From: JAAZFZ01 sp035647435 | Lineage (GTDB): Bacteria > Bacillota > Clostridia > Oscillospirales > Acutalibacteraceae | Reading direction: 5' to 3' | Length of the DNA: 31,879 nucleotides | Assembly (NCBI GenBank): GCA_035647435.1 | Contig: DASRNM010000031.1 | Span: forward strand, 1-31,879 | Shown here: positions 8,353 through 16,703 of the stretch, in pieces | Layout of the letters: the number at the start of each line of letters is the position of its first letter | How positions within the stretch are numbered: position 1 is the stretch's first letter | Made by a program: the position numbers and the translations under genes | Notes under the pieces: generated by a model | The model's input: the letters and a program-made list of their open reading frames with translations, nothing else | What the model was told of the DNA's origin: nothing | The model's database searches: none

Positions 8353-10464
8353 TCAATCCTTCTTTGCTTTCTTTTTTCGTTCCACTTTTTTTTCATAGCC
8401 ACAATTCTCGTCAAGACAAACCAAGGTCCCGACCCTTTTTTTGAAAAGAGATTTGTCGCATTGTGGGCATTTTTCGGCTGTTGGCATATCCCAAGTCATA
8501 AATTCGCAGTCCGGCCACGATTTACAACCGAAAAACGTGTGACCCTTTTTGGATTTTTTCTCAATAACCGTTGCTCCGCATTTCGGGCAAACGGCATCAG
8601 TTTCGAGAATATAGGGCTTTGCATTTTTACATTCAGGGTACCCGGGGCAGGCAAGAAACTTGCCGTATCTTCCGCTTTTGATAACCATCATTTTACCACA
8701 TTTTTCGCATGGGATATCTGTAATATCCTCTTCAAGGGTTATTTTGACATCCTTCATTTCCTCTTTGGCTTTTGCTAATGTTTTTTCAAAATCATCATAG
8801 AAGGTGTGAAGAATTTCTATATGGTTAGCCTCGCCCTCACCGACCTTGTCAAGAGAGGTCTCCATTTCAGCGGTAAATTTAACGTTCACAATACGGGCAA
8901 AGCGTTCTTCCAAAAGCTTTGTGATTGTGATGCCAAGCTCTGTAGGTTCAAGGGCTTTTCCTGAACGCTTAACGTATTCACGCTTTGTGATTGTCGAAAT
9001 AATTGAAGCATAGGTGCTCGGCCTGCCGATTCCGTTTTCTTCAAGGGACTTAATTAAGGATGCTTCGGTATATCTTGGCGGTGGCTGTGTGAAGTGCTGG
9101 TTGCCTTTTAGCTCCTTGAGCTTTAGGCTGTCGCCCTGTTTAAATTCAGGCAGTTCTTTGCCACCCTTTTCGTCTTCATCTTTAGCATCACCGTAAAGTG
9201 TGGTGTAGCCGTCAAACTTAATAGAAAAACCTGAGGCTGAAAAAATACAATGCCCATCAGCGTTTTCTTTTTGCCCGATTATTTCAGCCCTTATTGTGTT
9301 CTGAATGCAACTTGCCATAAGGCTTGCCATGAATCTTTTCCAAACTATATTATAAATTTTAAACTGGTCGGGGGTAAGGTTTTCCTTAACTTTTTCGGGG
9401 CTCAAGCTCGGAATAGTTGGCCTTATAGCTTCATGTCCGTCTTGTGCATTGGCCTTTGATTTAAAATATCTCGGCTTTTCAGGCAAATAATTATCGCCAT
9501 AAACTGACTTGATGTATTCGTTGCCTTGAGCGCGCGCCTCCTCCGAAACTCTAAGGGAGTCGGTTCTCATATAAGTGATAAGACCGGTTGTGCCGATGTC
9601 GCTGACATCAACGCCCTCATAAAGTTGTTGTGCTGCACGCATGGTTCGGTGGGACTGAAAACCCATCAACCTTGACGCTTCCTGCTGAAGAGTTGAGGTT
9701 ATGAAAGGTGGAGCGGGGTTCTTTTTCCTTGTACCTTTTTTGACCGACTTTACATTGAAATCAGCACCGTCGAGCCTTGCAAGATACTCGTCTGCTTGGG
9801 CCTTGCTTGTGATTTTAACCTTGCCCGTTTCGTCGCCGTAAAAAGCGGCGTCAAAAGTGCGTTTTTGAGAGGTTAAGAATTTGGCATCAAGGCTCCAGTA
9901 CTCCTCAGGGACAAAGGCGTTTATTTCTGCCTCTCTGTCCGAAATAAGCTTTACAGCGACACTTTGAACACGACCGGCTGATAAACCTCTGCGGATTTTT
10001 TGAGAAACAAACGGACTTAAACGGTAGCCCACAAGCCTGTCCAAAATACGACGGGCTTGCTGTGCGTTAACTAAATCCATGTCAACCTCACGGGGGTTTG
10101 CCATGCCACCTTTAACTCCGGTTTTTGTAACTTCGTTAAATGTGATTCTGTTTTGTGCGTTTAAATCAAGGCCGAGCAAAACAGCAAGATGCCATGAAAT
10201 TGCCTCTCCTTCTCGGTCGGGGTCAGTTGCGAGAAAAACTTGATCGCTTTGGGCGACGAGGCTTTTAAGCTCCTTAACAAGCTTCTCCTTGCCCTTTATA
10301 ACCGAATATTTGGGCTCAAAATCATTTTTGACATCCACGCTGAGTCTCGCCGCGGGTAAATCTCTGATGTGCCCCATTGAAGAGGTCACTTCATAGCCCT
10401 TGCCCAAATATTTTTTAATGCTTTTTGCTTTTGCCGGCGACTCGACAATTACTAACTTTGACAT
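8353..10464 (-). CDS. topA: DNA topoisomerase I
   Basis: Type IA topoisomerase that relaxes negative supercoils. It has 703 residues. The Toprim domain is at the N-terminus with VESPAKA (7-13) and the acidic metal site ATDPDREGE (79-87). The catalytic tyrosine is Y298 in LITYMRTDS. Three C-terminal zinc ribbons follow the core, with CxxC pairs opening at CEKCGK, CPKCGA and CPQCDK, and the protein ends in a Lys-rich tail that probably contacts DNA. An AGGAG site 6 nt upstream gives a strong start. It lies between dprA and trmFO, the usual Bacillota order. Confidence 0.97.
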   Translation of the reverse strand: MSKLVIVESPAKAKSIKKYLGKGYEVTSSMGHIRDLPAARLSVDVKNDFEPKYSVIKGKEKLVKELKSLVAQSDQVFLATDPDREGEAISWHLAVLLGLDLNAQNRITFNEVTKTGVKGGMANPREVDMDLVNAQQARRILDRLVGYRLSPFVSQKIRRGLSAGRVQSVAVKLISDREAEINAFVPEEYWSLDAKFLTSQKRTFDAAFYGDETGKVKITSKAQADEYLARLDGADFNVKSVKKGTRKKNPAPPFITSTLQQEASRLMGFQSHRTMRAAQQLYEGVDVSDIGTTGLITYMRTDSLRVSEEARAQGNEYIKSVYGDNYLPEKPRYFKSKANAQDGHEAIRPTIPSLSPEKVKENLTPDQFKIYNIVWKRFMASLMASCIQNTIRAEIIGQKENADGHCIFSASGFSIKFDGYTTLYGDAKDEDEKGGKELPEFKQGDSLKLKELKGNQHFTQPPPRYTEASLIKSLEENGIGRPSTYASIISTITKREYVKRSGKALEPTELGITITKLLEERFARIVNVKFTAEMETSLDKVGEGEANHIEILHTFYDDFEKTLAKAKEEMKDVKITLEEDITDIPCEKCGKMMVIKSGRYGKFLACPGYPECKNAKPYILETDAVCPKCGATVIEKKSKKGHTFFGCKSWPDCEFMTWDMPTAEKCPQCDKSLFKKRVGTLVCLDENCGYEKKVERKKKAKKD

Positions 10465-10485
10465 CTTATTCTCCTAAACTTGAAG

Positions 10486-11703
10486 TTATTTAAGTGTATA
10501 CCTGTTCCCAGATTGTAGTTGTATTAAATCGCAAATTTCCAATCTTGTCAATGCCTCAAGCACAGTTTTTGTGTCAAGACCCGATTTTCTGACAATATCA
10601 TCGGTCTGCATTGGGTTGGCGTCAAAGCAATTGAAAACTTTTTTGACATTTTCATCTTTGCCGTTATATGACTTTTTTACAACTGGTGCTTTGGGCGGTT
10701 TATTGTTTCCATTTGCGTTTTTAGCAGATATCGTTTGCTTGATTTTCGGTCTTGTGCTCGATTTAACATTTTGCAAAGGCACAGCCTCAAAATCAAGAGT
10801 GTTTTCTATTTTATTTATATCCAAAAGTTCGGGGTATGTTACAGCATAATCGCAAAGAATATCAGATGCTGAAAAAATAGGCCGTGCCCCGTCGGCAATT
10901 AGCCTGTTTGCGCCTGTAAAGCAGGAGCTTATTATATCACCGGGTACGGCAAAAACATCACGCCCTTGTTCATTTGCAAGGCGAGCGGTTATCAGGGAGC
11001 CACTTCTTTCACCAGCTTCGATAACAACCGTTCCGTAGCTCAAGCCAGAAATAATACGGTTTCTTATGGGGAAGTTTTGACCTAAAGGTTTTGTGTCGGG
11101 CAGATATTCGCTGATTACTGCGCCGTTTTCGGAAATGTTTTTCCTCATAGCCTGGTTTTCCATAAGATATTTTGCCGCCAGCCCACAGCCGAGAACAGCA
11201 ACCGTTTTACCGCCTGCATACAAAGCGCCTGTATGTGCGGCACTGTCGATTCCGAGTGCTCCGCCACTGACAACAAGCGAACCGCTCCTTGTCAAAGAGG
11301 CACAAAGTCTGCCAGCAACATTGATGCTGTGCCGTGAAGCTGTTCGAGTGCCGACAACTGCAATAGATATTTTATTTTTAAGACAGGATAAATCGCCCCA
11401 GACATAAAGAACAATCGGATAATCGCAAATTTCGAGCAAAAGTGGGGGATATAAAGAGTGGTCGGGGGTTATAATTTTCCAACCGTTTATATCACACAGA
11501 CGAACAACTTGATTTGCCTTTTCAATGTCTGTTTGAGATAGTTTTCTAATTTGTATGGGCGTTAAAACACCCGAAAGCTTCCATTCGGTTGTTCCGGCGT
11601 CATACAGGGTTATCGGTGAGGGGAAAACCGATAAAATCTCATCGACTCTGGCCCTGACGCCGAGCGCCATCTGCATCCATACCCAGTAGGGTCTGATATC
11701 CAT
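10486..11703 (-). CDS. dprA: DNA-processing protein DprA (Smf)
   Basis: Binds incoming single-stranded DNA and loads RecA during natural transformation, and is widely conserved even where competence is unproven. It has 405 residues. The Rossmann-like core shows VVGTRTAS, SGGALGIDSAAH and the long GTVVIEAGERSGSLITA block, followed by a linker rich in Lys, Asn and Pro (about 305-340). The C-terminal winged helix (about 345-405, with DDIVRKSGLDTKTVL) matches the DprA/Smf C-terminal domain. The ATG lies 1 nt after the stop of the upstream methylase gene. Confidence 0.94.
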   Translation of the reverse strand: MDIRPYWVWMQMALGVRARVDEILSVFPSPITLYDAGTTEWKLSGVLTPIQIRKLSQTDIEKANQVVRLCDINGWKIITPDHSLYPPLLLEICDYPIVLYVWGDLSCLKNKISIAVVGTRTASRHSINVAGRLCASLTRSGSLVVSGGALGIDSAAHTGALYAGGKTVAVLGCGLAAKYLMENQAMRKNISENGAVISEYLPDTKPLGQNFPIRNRIISGLSYGTVVIEAGERSGSLITARLANEQGRDVFAVPGDIISSCFTGANRLIADGARPIFSASDILCDYAVTYPELLDINKIENTLDFEAVPLQNVKSSTRPKIKQTISAKNANGNNKPPKAPVVKKSYNGKDENVKKVFNCFDANPMQTDDIVRKSGLDTKTVLEALTRLEICDLIQLQSGNRYTLK

Positions 11704-11704
11704 A

Positions 11705-12481
11705 TCACTTCACCATTTCCCACATTATAATTGCTGCAGCACATGCGGCATTCATTGACTGCACCGTGCCCTGCATGGGGATTGTAACCTTTTGAGTGCA
11801 AGCGAGCATAACCTGTGAGGTAATACCGTTGCCCTCGTTTCCTATGACACATATTATACCGCCTGTTGAACTAATGCAACTGATAGAAACAGCGTCGCTT
11901 TCAGGGGTTGAGGCAAGTGTCGCCATCCCATTATTTGTGGCGCAATCTAAAAGCTCAGGCAAATTTTCTGTTTTGATAATCGGCATTCTAAGCAGTGTGC
12001 CCATTGCCGAACGCTGTGCTTTGGGGTTATATATGTCACAGCCGCCGCTAATAATAATGCCGTCAATGCCTAAAGCGTCTGCAACACGACTTATAGCGCC
12101 TATGTTGGAAGGGTCCTGAATGTTTTCAAGAGCAATGTATTTGCCACGAAAATTTAATTCAGCGTCTTTGCGTGGAGTTTCGCATACGCAAAAAACCCCT
12201 TGAGGCGTTTGTGTGTCTGAAATACGAGCACTTGATTTTTCGGATATTTCATAGCATTCTTGCGAAGCTTTAATTACGGCGGAAAGCCTTGAGGAATACT
12301 TTCGAGCCGCATTAGTTGTTAAAAACAGCCTTTTAATCACAACCCCGTTTTCAGCGGCATCTTCACATAAGCGAGCCCCTTCAAGCAAAAAAAGGTCGTT
12401 GTCTTTCCTTGCCTTTGCGGATTTGCAAAGAGCGGAGGCTTGTCTAATTTTTTCATTTGAGTCGCTTGTAATTTTCTCCAT
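11705..12481 (-). CDS. TrmH-family RNA 2'-O-ribose methyltransferase (YsgA-like)
   Basis: SPOUT-class SAM-dependent RNA methyltransferase; the exact rRNA or tRNA target cannot be read from sequence. The 258 residues begin with a substrate-binding domain (about 1-90). The SpoU knot region follows, with ALENIQDPSNIGAISR (motif 1), VIGNEGNGI (motif 2) and the C-terminal IPMQGTVQSMNAA (motif 3). It lies just after rplT, where Bacillus carries ysgA, so I assign it to that group. A GAGGTG site 5 nt before the ATG supports the start. It is a distinct paralogue of rlmB elsewhere in this window. Confidence 0.9.
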   Translation of the reverse strand: MEKITSDSNEKIRQASALCKSAKARKDNDLFLLEGARLCEDAAENGVVIKRLFLTTNAARKYSSRLSAVIKASQECYEISEKSSARISDTQTPQGVFCVCETPRKDAELNFRGKYIALENIQDPSNIGAISRVADALGIDGIIISGGCDIYNPKAQRSAMGTLLRMPIIKTENLPELLDCATNNGMATLASTPESDAVSISCISSTGGIICVIGNEGNGITSQVMLACTQKVTIPMQGTVQSMNAACAAAIIMWEMVK

Positions 12482-12518
12482 AAAAACACCTCAAAACGCT
12501 ATAGAGTTAATATATGTC

Positions 12519-12544
12519 AAAAAGGGCAGACAATTTGTCTGCCC
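12519..12544 (-). terminator. Terminator after rplT, probably leaky
   Basis: Minus-strand stem GGGCAGAC/GTCTGCCC (12537-12544 with 12524-12531) with a short AAATT loop, followed by TTTTT (12519-12523). It lies 13 nt after the rplT stop. No convincing promoter lies between it and the next gene, so the downstream methylase-dprA-topA set probably depends on read-through. Confidence 0.82.
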
Positions 12545-12557
12545 CCTCGTTATATCC

Positions 12558-12914
12558 TCAATTGATAGCACCCTTTGCCGTTTCAACAAGAGCTGTAAAT
12601 GCTTCTGGGTCAGAAACAGCTATTTCTGAAAGCATTTTGCGGTTAAGGTTAATGTTGGCCTTTTTAAGGCCGTTGATGAAGGTTGAGTAGTTCATGCCGT
12701 TCATCTTTGCCGCAGCTGAAATTCTTGTAATCCAAAGGCGACGGAAGTCACGCTTTTTCTGTTTGCGGCCTATATAAGCATACTGCCCTGATTTCATAAC
12801 AGCCTGCTTTGCGGTTTTAAATAATTTGCTCTTTGAGCCATAATAACCCTTAGCGAGTTTTAAAACTTTTTTTCTTCTCTTGCGAGTCATCATTGCACCT
12901 TTAACTCGTGCCAT
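12558..12914 (-). CDS. rplT: 50S ribosomal protein L20
   Basis: Early-assembly protein that binds 23S rRNA, and in Bacillota also the autogenous repressor of the infC operon. It has 118 residues, full length. The N-terminal ARVKGAMMTRKRRKKVLKLA basic extension and the IGRKQKKRDFRRLWITRI core are typical. A GGAGGT site precedes the ATG. Its presumed control element is the leader at 13707-13857. Confidence 0.98.
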   Translation of the reverse strand: MARVKGAMMTRKRRKKVLKLAKGYYGSKSKLFKTAKQAVMKSGQYAYIGRKQKKRDFRRLWITRISAAAKMNGMNYSTFINGLKKANINLNRKMLSEIAVSDPEAFTALVETAKGAIN

Positions 12915-12957
12915 GTCAAATTACCTCCAAATTTTATAAGTTGAGCTTAAAACGGTA

Positions 12958-13155
12958 TTATTTATAAGGAATCAAACGCTTAATTTGCTTGTGGTTAGTT
13001 ATGTCGGCAACAGTTGTCTTTCGCAAATTCCTTTTACGCTTTGCACTCTTTTTGGTAAGGATATGTGATTTGTAAGCATGTGCACGGATAGGCTTGCCGC
13101 TTTTAGACAATTTAAAGCGTTTTTTTGCTCCACTGTGTGTTTTAATCTTAGGCAT
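12958..13155 (-). CDS. rpmI: 50S ribosomal protein L35
   Basis: A 65-residue very basic ribosomal protein with the family opening MPKIKTHSGAKKRFKLS and the AHILTKKSAKRKR-like centre (here KSHILTKKSAKRKRNLRK). It lies between infC and rplT with a perfect AAGGAGG ribosome binding site, as in nearly all bacteria. Confidence 0.98.
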   Translation of the reverse strand: MPKIKTHSGAKKRFKLSKSGKPIRAHAYKSHILTKKSAKRKRNLRKTTVADITNHKQIKRLIPYK

Positions 13156-13181
13156 TATTGGGATCCTCCTTGTTCAGTTAA

Positions 13182-13700
13182 CTATTTGGTTATTTTGGGT
13201 GTTAAAAACATCAACATCTGTCTGCCTTCAAGTTTTGCGGGCCTTTCGACATCTCCAAAATCCTCACAAGCTTGCGCAAACTTAGCCATTGAACCCAAGC
13301 CAAGTCTCGAGTGGGCCATTTCACGACCACGAAATCGGATCGAAACCTTTACCTTGTCGCCTGCCTCAAGAAACTTTTTAGCATGACCGACTTTTGTATT
13401 AAAATCATGAGTATCAATGTTAAGAGAAAGTCTTATCTCTTTTATATCAACGACCTTTTGTTTCTTCCTTGCTTCCTTTTCGCGCTTTGACTGTTCAAAA
13501 CAGTATTTACCGTAATCCATAATTCTGCACACCGGCGGTTTAGCCTGGGGAGCAATTTTAACTAAGTCAAGGTTTTTAGACTCCGCAAGTTTTAACGCCT
13601 GACTCGCAGACATAACCCCTGCCTGCTCGCCGTCCTCGGATATAACCCTAACTTCCCTATCGCGGATACTTTCATTGATTTGCTGCTCTTTAATACTGAT
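13182..13700 (-). CDS. infC: Translation initiation factor IF-3, probable AUC start
   Basis: IF-3 blocks 50S joining and monitors start-codon fidelity. The coding part is unmistakable (INESIRDREVRVI at the N-terminus; the C-terminal KVSIRFRGREMAH block). No ATG is suitable. The ribosome binding site AGGAGGTG is followed by TTG after only 3 nt beyond AGGAGG (13704-13706) and by ATC after 9 nt (13698-13700). The ATC gives 172 residues and optimal spacing. A TTG start would give 174. A non-canonical infC start is established for E. coli (AUU), where IF-3 represses its own message by rejecting it. An upstream ATG at 13766 lies inside the attenuator leader and can be excluded. Confidence 0.93.
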   Translation of the reverse strand: MSIKEQQINESIRDREVRVISEDGEQAGVMSASQALKLAESKNLDLVKIAPQAKPPVCRIMDYGKYCFEQSKREKEARKKQKVVDIKEIRLSLNIDTHDFNTKVGHAKKFLEAGDKVKVSIRFRGREMAHSRLGLGSMAKFAQACEDFGDVERPAKLEGRQMLMFLTPKITK

Positions 13701-13706
13701 GTTCAA

Positions 13707-13857
13707 GCACCTCCTAAACAAATAATAAAGCGCGGGCAGATACCTACCCACGCTATAAATCAACACACTGACTGTTATTTAATAATAAAAATCTGTATTG
13801 ACCATACGTCGGACGAAACCTCGTAGGTGAGAACACTTCTGCTCTGCTTTATTTGTA
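13707..13857 (-). ncRNA. L20-type autoregulatory leader of the infC operon
   Basis: About 150 nt of untranslated leader between the promoter and the infC ribosome binding site. It carries a conserved-looking 5' part (TTCTCACCTACGAGG) and a terminator-like hairpin directly before the ribosome binding site. The ACCTAC of the 5' part is complementary to GTAGGT within the hairpin, so an antiterminator can compete with the terminator. This matches the known Bacillota L20 leader (Rfam L20_leader), in which L20 favours premature termination. The assignment rests on position and these complementarities; I have not folded the full leader. Confidence 0.75.
13718..13753 (-). terminator. Attenuator hairpin in the infC leader
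   Basis: On the minus strand, 13744-13753 pairs with 13730-13739 in a 10-bp GC-rich stem (two G-U pairs) with a GTAT loop, followed by TTTATTATTT. It ends about 8 nt before the infC ribosome binding site, the position expected of a regulated attenuator. Confidence 0.75.
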
Positions 13858-13863
13858 AAACAT

Positions 13864-13892
13864 ATTCTAACAGATTGATTGTAATATGTCAA
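13864..13892 (-). promoter_or_regulatory. Promoter of infC-rpmI-rplT
   Basis: TTGACA (13887-13892), a 17-nt spacer and TAGAAT (13864-13869) with a TGn extension form a near-consensus sigma-A promoter. The -35 starts only 12 nt after the stop codon of the upstream membrane-protein gene and there is no terminator between them, so upstream transcripts can also enter the infC leader. Confidence 0.87.
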
Positions 13893-13904
13893 CAGTTTTT
13901 TCGA

Positions 13905-16682
13905 TTATTTATACTTTATGCCCTTTAATGTGCCTACACCAAAGGAAATTGCCAAGAAGGCAAGGTGGAATGCTATAACTACAAGTGCATCAAGTGTTGG
14001 CAGAATTCCAAGCAGCACGAACAATAATACCATTGAAAGACCTACGCCTGAACCGACCGCATAAACAATCGGGATAGCTTTGCCCAAAAAGGCAACTCTT
14101 GCGCATGCGGCAATGCTGTGAAGGAAGGATTTTATCCGCCCGTCGTTAAGAGCGGTTGCCTCGTCAAAATCCTTTTGTCTTTCGCTGTTGCGTTTGAATA
14201 TTCTGCCTGAATTCGGGCTCAATATTCTTACTGTACCCCTTTCAAGAGAGAAACCGTTATTCAACAGATTTTCGGTGATATTGGGGTCGCTGTTTTTGAC
14301 AAGAATATTTATTCCACTTTTTTCAAGATACTGAAGGTAAGGCCCGATGCTATTGTCAAGTGCATAGCTGACAACAAACATGGCGGCAATTTTGCCTGCA
14401 ATCGCAAGGTAAAGAATACGTCGCCCGTCGTGGCAATATTTTGCCTCGTTTCTCTCCTGCGGAACATCAACGCCGTGGTTGACAAGCAAGCTTCTGTTGC
14501 CGAAAAGAACTTTTTGCTTGTGGATAATACCTGAAAGTCCCATTTTATCCTCATAGCTCAGTGATTTAACTGCGGGCAGCAAATCGCGACTGCTAGTGAT
14601 TACCTTATCGAAAATATCCGTCAACGGGCCGTTAGAATTTATAACCATTGATGCGGAGTAGAGAATAACATCATCTATTCTGACGTTTTTATAATCCTTC
14701 ATTCCGTGCAATTCGCATTGACTTTGGTCGAACAAGTCGGCTGAGTCAATAGCCACTGCATTTATTTTACTGCCCTCATCGGCACAAGAAAAGCCCGTTA
14801 CAATTGCTCCGTTTTTATTCAGACTTTTATTTTCTCGATGAAAGAGAATGCTTGCGACGCCTAACATTCCCACTGGGGTGGCAATGCTCACAGCGGCAGT
14901 AAGGGCTGAAAAAGCGGTAACAAAGTTGCCTGATTTTATAAATGAAACCAAACCTATTATAAGTGCGAAACCTGCGCAACAGGGCACGAGGATTTTGCTG
15001 ATTTCATCGGCAAAGGACCATGAATGGGAATGCATCATAAAATTCACGGGGAAACCAATTTTTTTTGAAAGTCTTACTTCGGGAGTGCCTAAAAGCAGAC
15101 TTCTTCCGATTTCAAAGGCTTCTGTTTTATCTTCAAAATTGGCCGCACTGTGGAGATTTGCAACATTCGTAACGGCGCAAAGTTTGAAGTTTTCCATAAC
15201 TCTGGCGTGCTCGCTTGCACGACCGATAGTGTAAAGCATCAAAATGAAAACCGCTGCTGCACTGAAGGTGCCCGAAAAGCCTGCTGAGGGGCCACTAAAC
15301 AAAACTAAAATGTTTTGGATAAATGCCGCGACAACAGCAAGGGACAATGCGGTTTCAACGGTTGACCTCATTTTAAATAGATTCTTAAAACCTAGGAATA
15401 CGGCCGGCCAACAGGTGGCGATGCTTATCACAAGCACAACAAATGAAATAATGTCGGGGATAAGAGAAGAAACAAGGGCTTCATTGTCAAGCTCAAGCAA
15501 GGAAATAAGCCTTGGGATAAGCATTGTTAAAAGCAAAACCAGTTCCATTGCGCCAAGGAAGAATGCTTTTAAAACGCTGCTTTTTCTTCTGTATCTCAAT
15601 TCTCCACCGATAACGGTTTTGTCAGACGGGAAAACATATTCAAGGGTTTCGGGGTTTATATATTCTTGCGTTTTATCTTCTTCATCAGAAATCAAAGTAT
15701 CGTTTTCGTTTGAAGGCAAGGTCTCGTCATAGCTTTTGTGGATATTGCAAAGCTTGAAGTTTTTTGCAACCTGGTTGCGTTTTTTTAAGAGCTCTTTTTC
15801 CGCAACCAGTTCGTCAATTGTTTCGGGTTTTTCTTCACCGCTGAAGCCTTGAAGCACAATTTGACCGTCGACAACCTGTTGCTCGTCCTTTTGAAGAATT
15901 TTGGCATTGCCCTGGTTGATCCTTGTTTTTTCCTGCTCAAGAATGGCTGTTTTCAAAGCATCTTCGGCAGGCATAACAATGGGAAGAGCGGACAAATCGC
16001 CTGTTTTTCTAAAATCGGATTGGCTTAGAATTATGCCTGGCTTTTCTATTGGCTCACTACTGTTGAGAACATCAATTTCGGAGGTCTTTTCGATTTTTAG
16101 AACGTTGATAAAACGCTCCCTGTATTTATCTGTTTCCATTTGTGAGCCGGTTGAACGGCCCTTGCGTTCAAATATACTTTCGTCAACAAGGTCTTCGTCA
16201 AAAACTAAGCCGTGAGATTCGAGGCTGTTATTATCCTCTACCTCTTGCGAGTCAAATTGCTTGACCTTATCATATTTTTCAGCCATCTCTTTCGGCTCAT
16301 TATTTTTGGGCTTGTCTTCTTCGGATTCAGTCTCTACATGTAAATCAGTCTCTATATGTAAAATCGGTTGCTTTACTTCCTCTTTTTGTGGTTTATGCGA
16401 AATGGAAGATTCGTCTTTGTTTTCGGGTGATTTAAACAATGAGTCAACTCTTCCTTTTGAAAAAACGGGAATGGAAACAATAGGTTCCTCTCGCCTTTCG
16501 TCAGGTTCAACATCCTTTTTAACGGGATTGACTTCGGCAAGTAGGGCGTCAATATCGTCAAGAGACCATGTTTTTTCGGGCTCTTCTTCATCAAAATAAA
16601 TAGCATCATCGTCGATGCCAACCTGTTTGAGCAATTCGTCAATAGAAACCTCGCTTTTAAAAGCGTTTTTCTCTTTTTGCAT
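13905..16682 (-). CDS. Catalytically dead P1B-type ATPase-like membrane protein with long acidic N-terminus
   Basis: A 925-residue protein of unknown function. Residues 1-360 are acidic, low in hydrophobics and probably disordered, with three similar short motifs (SIDELLKQ at 13-20, LDDIDALLAEV at 41-51, TIDELVAEKELL at 288-299). About eight membrane helices follow in the 4+2+2 order of P1B ATPases: roughly 368-390, 407-432, 443-463, 469-487, 563-583, 588-612, 861-881 and 883-915. The region after TM6 aligns by eye with the P1B core: SIATPVG in place of the CPx motif, then LNKNGAIVTG, then NAVAIDSADLFD where DKTGT should be. GLSGIIHKQKVLFGNRSLL resembles the ATP-binding domain and KNSDPNIT stands at the TGDN position. 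DKTGT, TGE and GDGxNDxP are all absent. The frame is intact with a GGGAGGG ribosome binding site, 21 nt after rlmB. I call it a pseudoenzyme; a regulatory or structural membrane role is inference. Confidence 0.72.
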   Translation of the reverse strand: MQKEKNAFKSEVSIDELLKQVGIDDDAIYFDEEEPEKTWSLDDIDALLAEVNPVKKDVEPDERREEPIVSIPVFSKGRVDSLFKSPENKDESSISHKPQKEEVKQPILHIETDLHVETESEEDKPKNNEPKEMAEKYDKVKQFDSQEVEDNNSLESHGLVFDEDLVDESIFERKGRSTGSQMETDKYRERFINVLKIEKTSEIDVLNSSEPIEKPGIILSQSDFRKTGDLSALPIVMPAEDALKTAILEQEKTRINQGNAKILQKDEQQVVDGQIVLQGFSGEEKPETIDELVAEKELLKKRNQVAKNFKLCNIHKSYDETLPSNENDTLISDEEDKTQEYINPETLEYVFPSDKTVIGGELRYRRKSSVLKAFFLGAMELVLLLTMLIPRLISLLELDNEALVSSLIPDIISFVVLVISIATCWPAVFLGFKNLFKMRSTVETALSLAVVAAFIQNILVLFSGPSAGFSGTFSAAAVFILMLYTIGRASEHARVMENFKLCAVTNVANLHSAANFEDKTEAFEIGRSLLLGTPEVRLSKKIGFPVNFMMHSHSWSFADEISKILVPCCAGFALIIGLVSFIKSGNFVTAFSALTAAVSIATPVGMLGVASILFHRENKSLNKNGAIVTGFSCADEGSKINAVAIDSADLFDQSQCELHGMKDYKNVRIDDVILYSASMVINSNGPLTDIFDKVITSSRDLLPAVKSLSYEDKMGLSGIIHKQKVLFGNRSLLVNHGVDVPQERNEAKYCHDGRRILYLAIAGKIAAMFVVSYALDNSIGPYLQYLEKSGINILVKNSDPNITENLLNNGFSLERGTVRILSPNSGRIFKRNSERQKDFDEATALNDGRIKSFLHSIAACARVAFLGKAIPIVYAVGSGVGLSMVLLFVLLGILPTLDALVVIAFHLAFLAISFGVGTLKGIKYK

Positions 16683-16703
16683 TTATGAATACCCTCCCAA
16701 AAA

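Noticed and set aside
8349..8414. N-terminal extension of trmFO by 22 residues.
   Set aside because: It overlaps the end of topA, lacks a ribosome binding site and adds a basic tail not seen in the family; the ATG at 8348 has a good site.
12482..12520. TTGACA just after the rplT terminator as a promoter for the methylase-dprA-topA genes.
   Set aside because: No acceptable -10 at 15-19 nt; the only TATA-like hexamer is 11 nt away.
13707..13766. Longer IF-3 frame starting at an ATG at 13766.
   Set aside because: It would be encoded by the attenuator hairpin and the ribosome binding site; the extra sequence does not resemble IF-3.
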